A model generated the notes under the pieces. That model saw nothing but the letters and a program-made list of their open reading frames with translations. It ran no database searches and was not told where the DNA came from. The position numbers were made by a program, and so were the translations under genes. A stretch of 31,716 nt of DNA from the NCBI GenBank assembly GCA_022925895.1, contig JAKSYS010000707.1:1-31716 (forward strand). Direction: 5' to 3'. Positions 20,040-30,643 of this stretch are shown here, one piece after another. Source of the stretch: Fragilaria crotonensis (Eukaryota; Bacillariophyta; Fragilariophyceae; Fragilariales; Fragilariaceae). The stretch's first letter is position 1. Every line of letters begins with the position of its first letter.

Positions 20040-21337
20040 ATGATGATGAGTATGTCGACATTTCAATCATTGACTGCCAATACCCGCAAGACCATGTTGT
20101 TCGTGGTGTTCCTTGCTGTTGCCTCCGAGGCCTTTGCTCCTGCTCGGAATGTTCATGTGCGCAACCATGGATCCTTTGTGGGTAGCAGCAATTCTCTTCG
20201 TAGTTCTAGGTACGTACCAACATGACGCAATGAGTATTGTGTGAGAGATTTGTTGGAGAGGAGTGCATGACCCGCAGCTTCTTATGGCCGGTTGTTGAGT
20301 TGCTAGTACAGACAGCGGTGCCTGTGAACCTTGTCTATGATTGTTCATCACGTGATGCTCATGACATTTTCTTTTAAAAACAGAAGCACTTCCTCGTCTC
20401 TCATGTCGATGAAGTACACGCTCGTTTTGGTCCGTCATGGAGAATCGACGTGGAATAAGGAAAACTTGTTCACTGGGTGGGCCGATGTCCCACTCAGTGA
20501 AGAAGGTTTGGAGGAGGCTCACGCTGGAGGAGTGTTGTTGCGGGAGGCTGGATTTGATTTTGATGTGGCGTACACTTCAACTCTCAAGCGTGCCATCAAG
20601 ACTCTTTGGATTATTCTCGAAGAAATGGGTGAGTGAACTTTGTGTGTGTTGGCTGAAGAGTATGGTATGGATGTCATTAGTTTTTTTAAAGGCAGTGACA
20701 GTGAAAGCTATGAGCTTTCTTATTAGACCCCTTGATCCATCGCTGATGCCACTGTTTTGTAACGCTCACCATTGTTACCTCTCTAGATCTCATGTACTTG
20801 CCCATCATCAATACTTGGCGTTTGAACGAACGTCATTACGGTGCCCTTCAGGGACTCAACAAGCAAGAGACAGTGGACAAATACGGCAAGGAGCAAGTCT
20901 TGATCTGGAGACGATCCTATGATATTCCACCACCACCATTGGACGAAACATCCATTTACTATCCAGGCAACGACAAACGTTATGCCAACATCCCCAAGGA
21001 TGAGTTGCCCAAGACAGAATCGCTCAAGCTTACAGAAGATCGTTTCATGGTGGACTGGCACAATGTATTTGTTCCAGAAATCAAGTCGGGCAAACGCGTA
21101 TTGATTGCTGCACACGGAAACACCTTGCGAGCCCTCGTCAAACACCTTGATAACATTAGTCCCGACGAGATCACTGGGCTCAACATCCCGACCGGTGTTC
21201 CGCTCGTCTACGAACTGGATGAAAACTTGAAGCCAATTGCCCATCCGGATGCTATTGGTCCCCTTTCTGGACGTTATTTGGGCGATCAAGCCGATATTCG
21301 CAACCGCATTGGTGCCGTCATGGCACAAACGAAATAA
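20040..21337 (+). CDS. 2,3-bisphosphoglycerate-dependent phosphoglycerate mutase, plastid-targeted
   Basis: Interconverts 3- and 2-phosphoglycerate in lower glycolysis. Three exons: 20040-20209, 20384-20628 and 20787-21337, with introns starting gtacgt and gtgagt and ending cag and tag. The spliced reading frame is clean, 321 residues. Exon 1 encodes only the presequence: signal peptide ([10 protein letters not shown]), then SEAFAPARN, the diatom plastid motif. The catalytic domain starts in exon 2 with [12 protein letters not shown] (catalytic His), then TGWADVPLS and [11 protein letters not shown]. Exon 3 has [14 protein letters not shown] and the second His in [14 protein letters not shown]. 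Length and motifs match the usual dPGM of about 250 residues plus transit peptide. There is a choice of several clustered ATGs at 20040-20054. It converges on the ATPase gene with about 265 bp between. An exon that carries only targeting information suggests the presequence was added by exon shuffling (inference). Confidence 0.95.
20210..20383 (+). other. intron 1 of phosphoglycerate mutase gene
   Basis: 174 bp, GTACGT donor and AAACAG acceptor. It separates the plastid presequence from the catalytic domain and splits an arginine codon (AG/A). Confidence 0.85.
20629..20786 (+). other. intron 2 of phosphoglycerate mutase gene
   Basis: 158 bp, GTGAGT donor and CTCTAG acceptor. It splits a GAT codon and restores the conserved EEMDLMYLPI sequence. 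Confidence 0.88.
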
Positions 21338-21603
21338 AGTGACATCGATAACATATCATTATGGCATAGTGTAGACAAAAAACAATCCATTATTGATCAC
21401 ATATACTCAAAGTATGCGTGGACTCATGTCTGCTCATGGAAGATCTACCCTCATCCAGCCTCTGATGATCTTCTTTCGCTTCATTGTTGAAAACACCTAC
21501 ACCGGCAGAAGAATCACATATATCGAGTAGTTGAGCGATCGGAACCCTTGCAGACTTGTTTGTATACCAACGCAACAGAACACAAAATGTGATCACCTGT
21601 TGA

Positions 21604-24600
21604 TTAGTTGTGCAAAGGTTCAGCTGGGACCTTGGCAGATGAAGCTTCCGCTGAAGGTTGAGATGAAACACCTGCTGACGATTGCTCTGTTGAAGGATTG
21701 CTACCAGAGGCGGAGCTCGTGTTCGCATTCTCCTTGTTCGCGGAGGCAACATTCGATGCCTTCTCGTTCGAAGTGAAAGTGCCTTCCTCAATGTCGGTGG
21801 GAGGTTTCACGCCGGACGGCAGCAGTTGCCTGATTTGGTCGACTTTTGCCATTGCACCCCATTTTTTGTACAGTCGCATAGCTTTGATAATGTACGCCTC
21901 TGCCTTTGCTTCTTCCTTCATCTCTATCAACACAGTTCCACACCGTTCGTTGGCAAAAGCTTCGTAGTGCAACTGTTTGGCGGTTTGAGATGCAGCAATA
22001 GCGGTTCGGTACGCCTCTTCAATACTGTCAGATTTCTTTTGAAACACCGTTTCTTCGGCCAAGAGAATGGCGTGGACGGGAAAGGCATCTGGACAATTAA
22101 TGCCGACCCAGTGTTGCGCGCGTTTCAAGTTCCTGCGTGCGGCACGTAGGTACCGTCGTCGCCATGATGACCTTGCGAGGTTGAAGTAGGCGACGCCAGA
22201 GAAAAGTGTAAAGGGAAGAGAAAAGTAATGTGCTGAGATGCATAAGAAAATCGCAGGATGCGATTTCATTATCCTGGCGGCTTCCGCGCAATCATCCCAA
22301 GCTTGGAAGAGGCACGAAAGAGTCATTTTGAGCTGATGAGCATTCGGCATGGCAAGGTCAAAACCAGTTTGGCAGTCTTCATCAATAACCTCGTCTTCGT
22401 CCATGGCGTCTCCAGTTAAAATCAAGGGGTTCTCAGACTTTCCTTGCAGATTCAATACGCACTGCCAAATTGGGAGGCACGCCTTCATGAGCGTCTTCTT
22501 GTTGAGAGCGATCAACAAATTACAACAACGAGCGCACTCTTTTTCCAACTCATCAAGGTTAGCACCTGTCGCAAAGTTCGTTTCAACCTTTGAGATATCG
22601 GCCAGAACAGCAAAGTTGGTATTGCCTGTAGCGAGTCCAACACGAAAGCCCTTGTCGTAGTAAGGGAGTTGATCTGCAATGGGAAGTTTCCAGTGCGAGG
22701 TAAAGCTGCAAATCAAGGTCTCGGTCACCGGTTCATCGTCCCAGGCACCCGTTTTAGAAACAAGCTTCCGCGATAACATACCAAAGCGATGAGCTGCAGT
22801 GTATCGTCCAAAGAATGCATTGACAATTCCATGACAAGCGAAGATGGTTGAAGTGAGTCGGTCTTGGCCGTGGAGCAATGTCAACTTCATCGCCCTGACC
22901 CACAAGAAGGGATAGTTCATGTTTTCTTGCGCGAAGAAGGCTATCATCGAAAGGGCAACTGTGACTCGCATAGCAGCGGCCATGACTACATCTGAGACTG
23001 CGGGCATGTCCATCAACTGATCGTCCGTCTTCCGCCTCAGCAAACGCGTCACGCGACCCAGTTCGGCGACAATCTGACAGGATGGGCACGACGGGGCCTT
23101 GACCTTAAGTTCCTTATTCAGAATCTTGTTGCCAAGGTCCAAAGCGTCCGAGAGCAAGTCTTGAGAACCAAAAGCATCAATCATGGTCTAGTAGACTGGC
23201 ATTTTCTCCAGGCTGGTCTTGGCATGAAGCAAGACAGCGTCGGCGGCGGCTTTCGATTCCTCGAACCGTCCTGTGCAGCAATGGTATTGCGCCGCAGTAG
23301 TATAAGCTCGAAGAGTAAGATTGTAATCGGATTCCCAGTTAGCAGCTAACAAACTGCAAGACACCAGAATGTAGTCAGTCGACGCCTGAAATGCGCTCTT
23401 GGACATTGCGACTTGCGAGGCCCTGAGATTGAGCTCAGCGATACCCACCCTTTCCGAAATATCAGTCAACTCTAAACCGCGATTCAATTGTTCGACTGTC
23501 AAGAACAGGAGAGAAACGACCTTCTCATCAGATGCTATCAGCGATTCTTGAAGACTACGTACTGTCAGGACCAGAAGAGATTGTACGTCTTCCAATTCCT
23601 GCAACGACTCTTGAAGTAATCGTCCAACGCGCAGGTGAAGAGTGGGTAGCTCATGATCTGAAAAGTGCCCGTACAAACTCTGTTGCACACGATCATGAGT
23701 GAACTTGATTGCGCCATTTGTTTTGCATCGTTCTAGTAGTCCCTCCTTGATACCCACTTCTAGAGCTTGGTCGATGCGAGTGCCGTACACATCAGCCATC
23801 TGCTCCCTATTTTGTGGAGGCAAGAACCCGAGAGCGATGCGCTTGAGAAGGTCGGCATCGAATTGATACCCTAAGCACGAACCCAATTTCAGTATCCCCT
23901 GGACGAATGCAGGCAGAGAACCTATCTTTGATAGGATGAGATCGGCAACGTTGTCAGAAACGAACGTATCGGATTGAATTTGAGCTAAGTCCCAGGTCCA
24001 CGAGTTGTCTTCCGATGAAATCAATCGATTGCGATGGAGACTCTGCATGAACTGAATCACATGGTAAGGATTGCCCATGGTACGTGAATACACGAGCTCG
24101 CCAAGCGGTTGCGTTTTTGACGTCTCCATGTCAAGAATGGTGGCGATTGTTTGATTCACGGCCCCTTCATCGGAACATGGGTCTGCATGAGATCATATTC
24201 TTGCGCTAGAAATTCTTCAAGTGAATGCGTTAACTCGCGATATGCTGCGACAAGTAAAACATTGGTAGACTCCGTGTCTTTTGCCAGTGACGTGAGTACC
24301 TGTAGGGATTCCGGATCAGCCCACTGCACGTCATCTAGGAAGATGCAGAGAGTAGCATAGGAAGAAAGGATGCGGAGAAATTTTTGACAGATCATTTTAA
24401 AACCATCGAATGCTTGGTAGTGGCGCAACCTGAATTCATGCGGATCGCCAGGAGTACCTACCACTGTTTGCAAACTTGAAACAAACGAGCAAAGAATCTG
24501 AAGCTCTTCAGGAGAGAGTCCAGTCCTGAGAGCGGCAACAATTTCATCGGCCTTTGAATCAACAAGTTCCCCAAATGCGGCGCTGATCGCTGAAAAGGGT

Positions 24601-24959
24601 TCTCGCCTTAGGTATTGATCGAACTTTCCCGAGACAAGATAAAACTTGTCACTTTCCTCCATTCCTTGTCTCAGGGACTCGACAAGGGAGGACTTACCAA
24701 CCCCAGAGGAGCCACTGACAAACAGGAGCTCAGATCAACCAAGGGAAACTCGATCGAAACATTCTTGCAGCAACTTGATTTCTGCATCACGTCCCAAAAG
24801 TAGGTTAGTTGCATTCAAAAACGTTTTCGGCGTTTTGGACGATTCTTTGAGGCTTTCGAAATCATCTAAGCCGGTGACGTCACTGACCATCGACATGCCA
24901 TCATTCAAAATCTCCAGCAGTATGAGTTGATCAGCTTGTGAATTCGTTGTTGACGTCAT
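21604..24959 (-). pseudogene. AAA_16/STAND-type ATPase with TPR-like region, three lesions
   Basis: One gene of about 1,118 codons broken into four ORFs. It resembles the predicted ATPase module (AAA_16) of cyanobacterial and diatom multidomain sensor kinases. In order: N-terminal leader; LLGRDAEIKLLQECFDRVS; Walker A GSSGVGKSS; the family motif SGKFDQ; Walker B CIFLDDVQWADPESL; TMGNPYHVIQFMQSL; winged-helix-like part; a long helical repeat region (LHYEAFANERCG, TPR-like); and a Ser/Ala-rich tail. Lesions: TGA at 24735-24737 where relatives usually have Arg or Lys before SELL (CGA to TGA would explain it); a one-base loss near 24160 in aaggggcc; and TAG at 23188-23190 in PVY-stop-TMIDAF, same frame on both sides. 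No kinase or output domain is present. It could be a true pseudogene; recoding is unlikely since two different stops are involved. Confidence 0.82.
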
Positions 24960-25205
24960 TGCGGCGCAAAGATCTTGATGCCGACGATGCTTTTCTCGAG
25001 TTATCTGTTGCTATGGTGTTGTGTGTGTGATAGCGATACTTGTGTACGACTACTCCAAAAATTCCGCGTACAATAAGACTCGTTCTGTCCAAATTCAAGT
25101 GTATCCCAGCCATGTTCTTTTCTTACAGTATACATATATATATATGAGCATTGAGGCATTCCCTACCAGAACATTCTATTTCTAATTAATGCAGTAGATC
25201 TGCTA
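24960..25205. other. 5' flank of the ATPase gene
   Basis: Intergenic; includes an AT microsatellite (tatacatatatatatatg at about 25129-25146). The minus-strand ORF at 24931-25113 overlaps the ATPase start in another frame and is not supported. Confidence 0.45.
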
Positions 25206-25568
25206 CCGTATTTCTCGGTATTTTGTACCCCTTGGATTCATGTACCCACCACCCCAAAATTATGTATTTTTTCGAACCACTCGACTCCAAAATGAATGTC
25301 AATATTTGATCCTTTGGTAGGAAAATCCTGGCATTTCACTGAAACGTCAGGTCATTTGAATTCCACACGCTGAAAGCCACCTATGAATGTATAACTCTAA
25401 TCATCAGAAGACGAGTTTAAATCTTCATTTTCCATTATTTGAGTTGTCAGCCCGATGTCCATTTTTCACGGATTCCCTTTACCCGTCGGACATTTTTGAT
25501 GAACTTGTGGTGGGATTTTTGCACCCATCGGTGTACATTTGGGGGGTACAAAATACCGAGAAATACGG
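25206..25568. mobile_element. 363-bp MITE with long perfect TIRs and TA flanks
   Basis: The ends are perfect inverted copies for about 26 bp: CCGTATTTCTCGGTATTTTG and onward to TACCCC at 25206 onward, inverted at the right end finishing at 25568. Both ends are flanked by TA (25204-25205 and 25569-25570), or by CTA/TAG. TA duplication suggests Tc1/mariner-like mobilisation, but the palindromic flank makes this tentative. No ORF of note. Confidence 0.83.
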
Positions 25569-26020
25569 TAGTTGTACTAGGTCTACTATTAGGCACAAGC
25601 TAAGTTTTTACGAATAGTAGGCCTAATTATTGTTTGACACTTTGACTCTGAGCATGAAGTCATAATTTCCTAATTAATTGTCACATTTATATTTTTTTGT
25701 TTGTGCGCATAGTACTTCGTCGTTGATGCGGATTAAGTCATCATTATTTAATAGTCATTCCTAAACGTCCATGCTTTTGTAACATTTAACGAATTATCTG
25801 GAACACATGAATTGTCGAAGTCGCTGAACGAATGTCTGAAAACCCCCCTGCAAGCCTTCCCATTTGTCACAGCACCATAAAATTATGAGACAGTACTGCG
25901 GTAGTCGTACGAACTACGGACAAAAACTGGAATACACACGCACGCGAAGTTGTCAGTCACAAAATTGATCTCAACCTTTTTCATGATGGAGTACATTTTA
26001 TTGTGTGATCAACTTTAACA
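25569..26020. other. 5' flank of the YjbQ-family gene
   Basis: About 450 bp of AT-rich sequence without recognisable gene or element; presumably contains the promoter of the plus-strand gene that follows. Confidence 0.5.
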
Positions 26021-26604
26021 ATGGTGATCAAAGCATTTGCCCTCGTGGCAACACTATCATGGCCACAGCCTTCTCTGGTCCATCAAGATTGGTTAGATCA
26101 ACAAAAACGAATCTGCAGATGGAGTTCATGACTCATTATGAGGAAATTCAGATCGAAACGGATCACGGAATGTCCATTTTGACATTACCTCACAAATCGA
26201 AGCCATTGTGTCCGAAAGCGGCTGCCAGGAAGGTTCTGTCACAGTCTTGTCAAAACATTCAACCTTATCAATCTCTATTAACGAAATGGAAGGCAGACTT
26301 GTGGATGATATTCGCCAGTACTTTTGAATTTGGCACCTCCCAACAGGCCTTATCTTCACAACGATTTGGACTACCGCGTCGGACCGGAAGATTGGCCTGG
26401 TGGTGACGATGCATGGCGGGCTTTCCGTCGCACGCAACCAGTCAACACACATTCACATTTGATTGCAATGATGTTGGGAACTTCCGAATGCATCCTATCA
26501 GTGCTGGAGTAATGAAGAAGGGTAAGTATCAGAGCATTTTGGCAATAGACGCTGATGGGCCCAAGACCCGTGGTATTGCTGTGCAAATCACGGGTGGAAA
26601 GTAG
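26021..26604 (+). pseudogene. YjbQ/UPF0047-family protein, plastid-type N-terminus, four one-base losses
   Basis: Hidden in three frames. Read piecewise, the plus strand gives a signal peptide (MVIKAFALVATLS), an ATAFSGPSR motif like a plastid cleavage site, then the YjbQ fold: HFDITSQIEAIVSESGCQEG, KHSTLSISINEME, YLHNDLDYR, NTHSHLIAMMLGTSE, PISAG and YQSILAIDADGPKTRG. These match in order the conserved blocks of YjbQ (HTTAALTINE, YRHND, HLKALLLGSSE, DGPR). Bacterial members have been linked to a secondary thiamin-phosphate synthase activity; the eukaryotic role is unclear. Frame changes are needed near 26058, 26174, 26323 and 26494, each explained by one missing base; several sit in short C or T runs. 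The coding blocks themselves are well preserved, so either decay is very recent or the assembly has errors. It converges with the next gene, 75 bp away. Confidence 0.8.
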
Positions 26605-26679
26605 AATATGAAACACACCGTAACTTGCTTAGGCTGGTATCTAAATGACCTTCATTTCCGTTCACTTCTACCTTGGAGA

Positions 26680-28031
26680 TTAGGTGTAGAAAGGTGGAGA
26701 TTCCTTCCTGATATTGTTCATCGCACTGTGGATTGCATTTAAATAGAAAGCCTCCATCTTGGTAGGAGCCAATGCAACAAGTCCCTGTACACAGCTGTAT
26801 TCCTTGACGAGATGCACGTCCGTGACAATAGACTCAAGACCTGGAATGAACATGGACTTGTCCCTTGCGTTGGATAGGGTCAAGCCCACCGACCGTTTGC
26901 AAAAGTCAAGATTCAACTTGGTCTTCTTGTGAGTGTATGGTATCATGGTTTTGTCTTCGAGGAATGCCGGTAATTTCGCCATGACACCTCCGTATGCCTC
27001 CAGGACTGCCTGTGGACCACTCGTATCCCACTTGGCGAAGCCTCCAGTGTCGCGAATGTACGCTCCGGCCTTGCCTTCGACCAACATGAGGACACGATTT
27101 CCAGATGCCAAGGAGGGAACCATGTTCATTCCAGAGTTTTCAATGGTGCTCCGGATGAATGGTGAAACTTTTCCATCCGTGATGAGTACGCCCTTGGGGT
27201 TTGGTTCCTCTGGAGTATCCAAAACGCCGTCCTTGAAGTCTTCTTTCTTGGAACCGGATGCCCAAGTGGCAGGAGTGGTGAGGGGTCGATAAATGATTCC
27301 TGCTTGGGGTATGCCGTCAGAATCGTTGTATCCGACAAGAATAGTTACCTTGTCGCCCTTTCCAGTTGCAAATTCTCGAGTTCCATCGATTGGGTCCACA
27401 AAGATAGTGATATCACTGTAGGCAGTCGAATCAATACGGGCTGCCAGAGCCTTGATTTGTTGGAGAGTCGTCAAGATGAGTTCTTCGAATTCTTCAGGGA
27501 CAACCAAATCATCGACAGTGAATGGAGTTTCAAGGATGTTGACCACAGAGTCATCTTCTTCTCCGACAATTTCAAAAATTTATCTCCGGCAAAGAGGTAC
27601 TCAATGAACATGTGCTGAACGATACCATCCGCAATGGTGAAGAATGTGGCATCCGACTTGAACGCGGCAGTGTCGGAGGTTCCGGTTCCAATCTTGATCT
27701 GCGAGTACAGGGCTGAAATAGAATCATGAGCGCATTTGAAACAGAAGAGGTTACGGACACGACATTTCGTTTCCCGCGGGTGACTCTCGAGACCAGTGTT
27801 TAAATCCATTCAATTCACAAACGCACCTTTTAAAAGAGGAGAAACGACATCGCAGGCTTCCTTGGTAATCTGACATAGTTCGGTGAGAGGCTTGTCCGAC
27901 GCCTCGAGGGCATTAAAATGAGCACCTAATGATCGTTTTCCTGTTGACAAAATTCCTGGAGCAAATGCTTCAGAGGACAAGACGAGGATGACTGCCACGG
28001 CAGCAGAAAGACAAGAACGCATTGACTTCAT
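26680..28031 (-). CDS. inositol-monophosphatase superfamily; 3'(2'),5'-bisphosphate nucleotidase-like, plastid-targeted
   Basis: Probable Mg-dependent, Li-sensitive phosphatase that removes a phosphate from PAP or related compounds. Exon 1 is 27827-28031, exon 2 is 26680-27712, with a 114-bp intron (gtgcgt to ttcag). Exon 1 encodes a signal peptide (SAAVAVILVLS) followed by SEAFAPGI, a diatom plastid motif, and the first helix. Exon 2 has the superfamily metal sites: GEED, DPIDGTREFATGKGD, and GGFAKWDTSGPQAVLEAYGG. The KWDT-xPQAVLEA form is closer to BPNT1/SAL-type nucleotidases than to inositol monophosphatases, though substrate choice is inference. The protein would be about 412 residues. 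A frame change is needed near 27571: one A seems missing in attt before GEED, otherwise the frame is clean. Confidence 0.85.
27713..27826 (-). other. intron of the bisphosphate-nucleotidase-like gene
   Basis: 114 bp, GTGCGT donor and ATTTCAG acceptor on the minus strand. It joins LLKG to LYSQIKIG through a split codon (G/CC). Confidence 0.75.
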
Positions 28032-28603
28032 TGGCAGTAATGATGAGACGGTTCTTCTGGGTCCAGTTTTGTGACGAAGATTATTTCACCTCGATTTTCC
28101 AGAATTAAAAATGAGAAATGCACGTACGTGTGGGCTCGTCTATTGGTTGGCCTTTGGCGTACGCATCTATGTCACGTGGTCAACCGTTAATATCCAATGT
28201 CATTAACAGGCGCATGATGCTTTTACTGTACTCCAAGTACTGGAGTATCTGGTACTCGCTATTTAGGAGTACAGTACTGTGTTCTCCGTATTCCGTATCA
28301 AACTCCGTAATACAGTATCATACAAGTACTTCCCTTTGTTGTATAGTAGTACTCGGAGCGTATGACTTGGATTATTTAGATTGTGGTATAAGGGTTACAT
28401 TAGGGGTAATCAACGGAACCCCCAAAGAACTACGGCAGTTCATTTTTAAACATATTCCTAAGCTGGTTTATCGATATTATACATATAACTATAGACTACT
28501 CCGAGCGCATTCGCCACGTTACCATTTTCCAGTACAACAGTACTCCGAGTACTGTGCCAATTGCGACATTAGCCTTTTTCGAAGTACACATGTTCCTATT
28601 AAA
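28032..28603. other. divergent promoter region, GTACTC-rich
   Basis: The gap between a minus-strand and a plus-strand gene, so both promoters should lie here. It contains many short palindromic GTACTCC/GGAGTAC motifs (28229-28250, 28267-28275, 28535-28553), also seen at 4455-4485, 8932-8942 and 15688-15712. The long plus-strand ORF across it is not supported as coding. Confidence 0.5.
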
Positions 28604-30429
28604 ATGACAATGAAATTGAATGCCAACGCAGTGTCATGGATTGCCAGTTTTCTCAGTTTGGATGAGCACAAGATCCATTGCATATCCTGCAGGGGGTTGC
28701 AGTCTCTAAAAGGTGAGTGACTGTTGGAGAACATGATTGAGATTTTTGAGGTGTTTCATTGTGCAAACATGCAATCGGAACCATGACTATGGACGCGTTT
28801 TGTCTTGAGTATTCTACTGTATACACAATGGATAATGGATGTGGTGAGCAGTGGCGCGACAGCACACGATGCAAATGATTCATCGTGAACTAGTGTATGG
28901 GATCTAAGAGGTCCTCGTTTGAGTTCCAGTTGTGGAAGGTGACGTGGATCAGGCGCGCTCTTGATGATGGCTGCTTCTTCATACTAGTAGTCACTGTGTC
29001 AAGAGTTGGGAATGTGCAAAAAGCAAGTACACATTTCGAGATAAGTGACCATGATCCATCATGCTGAACACTGCACTCTTTTCTCTCCTCGCAGTGCCAG
29101 AACTTGTTCTACTTTGGAAAGAACTGCAGCCTCGGTTGCCACCGAACCTCGACACTATACGCATCAAATATGGGCCAAGAAAGAAGGATTGGGTTGACGT
29201 GCTAGAGCTTGTTTTGTCCAATGAGAGCATCGTGCAATCGCTACCGCGGACGAACCATCCCAGCCCCGGTCTTGCTCGATCGAATAAAGTCCAGACTTCG
29301 CGGAATCATCCTGCCACCACGGTGACACCCCAGTTGCCGTCAAGGCCAGCACCTTACACCATAGGACCGCAACCTCCTATTCCCTTGAGACAAATACCGC
29401 AAAGCCTTCCGCCAGATCCCTACATTCCTTTACGCACGTCGAATGGCTATTTTCACTTTGTCCCTCCGCCTCACCCTCGAATGCACCGATTTCCGCACGG
29501 CGATCCAATGCGGTGTCCATATCCATTTCCTCCCAGTCCCACTGTTGGACATGCTCATATCCCATCGGCATTTACTTACCGAATGCCTCCAGTATCCTTG
29601 CCTCAATCGATACCGCAAACGGCGTCGAATGTCAAGGTCAAGCGTGAACCAGGCACACACGCAACTGCAATCAACAACACAGCTCCTGCTCATCACTCCA
29701 TGGCAGCATCAGAGGACCGACCCTTGAGCCTTCATGATCGACATGTCATTTCAGCATTGCATCAAATGGGATTTGACAACGAAACTGAAATTTTGCAAGC
29801 GATTCGTCCAATCCTACGGTGCGGGACCGGATGATTGTATGATGTGGATTATCAAACAACGCGAGGAACAAGATGAAGCCAAGAAAATGGATGCAGCACA
29901 GGCCCGAAGTGAAGACTTGCGGGAACAAATGGAAATGATTCGTAAAGAGGATGCCATTGCCCGATTTGAACGAGCCACTATGGAGGAGTTGTCTTCTAGT
30001 CTTTTCTCGAAATCTGTAGTGTTGAAATATGCAGGAATGAGCTGCGAAGCTTGAAGGAAACGCACTCAACGACACTCCACAACTTTTTGAAACTTGAGGA
30101 AAAAATCAAGTGGTACAAGGATGTCTCTTGGTGTTATCTTGTGGATTTAGCTGAGAAATGGAAATCACAGGAGGACCTGTGTGTGTCTGATATGGAATCC
30201 ACAATATGTGAATTGAAGTATCCATTTACACGCTCGAGAAACAACAAGGTGGCATCCCAGCTATTTTCGTGGACAAACGGCGCGATGCCGAACGCCGAGC
30301 AAACCGACTCGGCCACCAGGTGATGGGCTCACAGAACAACCCGTCGACGACGACGATGATGTTGTTGTGGTATTCGAACCCCTGGCCAAGAAGCCCAAGA
30401 TGAGCACGCCACAAGGCAGGTTGAAATAA
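28604..30429 (+). CDS. F-box-like plus UBA-domain protein, several frameshifts
   Basis: Tentative ubiquitin-pathway adaptor. Exon 1 (28604-28712, donor gtgagt) and exon 2 (from 29095, acceptor gcag) join to give WIASFLSLDEHKIHCISCRG then VPELVLLWKELQP, with the spacing of an F-box. A Pro-rich region follows (about 29260-29600), then a UBA-like helix set, DRHVISALHQMGFDNETE, and a charged coiled coil (REEQDEAKKMDAAQARSEDL). Next are FLKLEEKIKWYKDVSWCYLV, a basic FVDKRRDAERRANRLG and an acidic tail ending KPKMSTPQGRLK. Staying in coding-like sequence needs frame changes near 29830, 30035, 30241 and 30319, each compatible with one missing base. It converges on the Clp gene. The F-box call is weak; the UBA call is firmer. 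Confidence 0.55.
28713..29094 (+). other. intron of the F-box-like/UBA gene
   Basis: 382 bp, GTGAGT donor and CTCGCAG acceptor. It joins SLK to VPELVLLW through a split GTG codon. Confidence 0.6.
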
Positions 30430-30643
30430 TCGAGCTTCTATAGACAATAATCTCATGATGGGATTGTATTCCATTTTGAGATCAGTTCTGTTCCCATGAA
30501 TGCTTCTCAACTAATAGCCTTGTGACCATCCCTTGGTCATCATCGTAGTGAATTTCAACGTTTCTCATCTGATATGAGAACCATGATTTATGTATGGGAC
30601 TCTATACGTTATAGCATCTTGTAGGGATGGAGTGGCCTGTACC

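Noticed and set aside
20783-21328. 181-residue minus-strand ORF across phosphoglycerate mutase exon 3
   Set aside because: Shadow of a strongly conserved plus-strand coding exon; no recognisable domain of its own.
21604-24959. Non-standard genetic code explaining the in-frame TGA and TAG in the ATPase gene
   Set aside because: Two different stop codons would need reassignment, while neighbouring genes end normally with TAA, TAG or TGA at family-typical positions.
26521-26566. Intron beginning GTAAGT in the YjbQ-like gene
   Set aside because: Reading straight through gives GKYQSILAIDADGPK, which matches the conserved end of the family; removing it would delete the conserved segment.
28118-28720. 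200-residue plus-strand ORF over the divergent promoter
   Set aside because: Tyr/Ser-rich translation of GTACTC motifs without domain; only its last 36 codons, from the ATG at 28604 and followed by a splice donor, look real.
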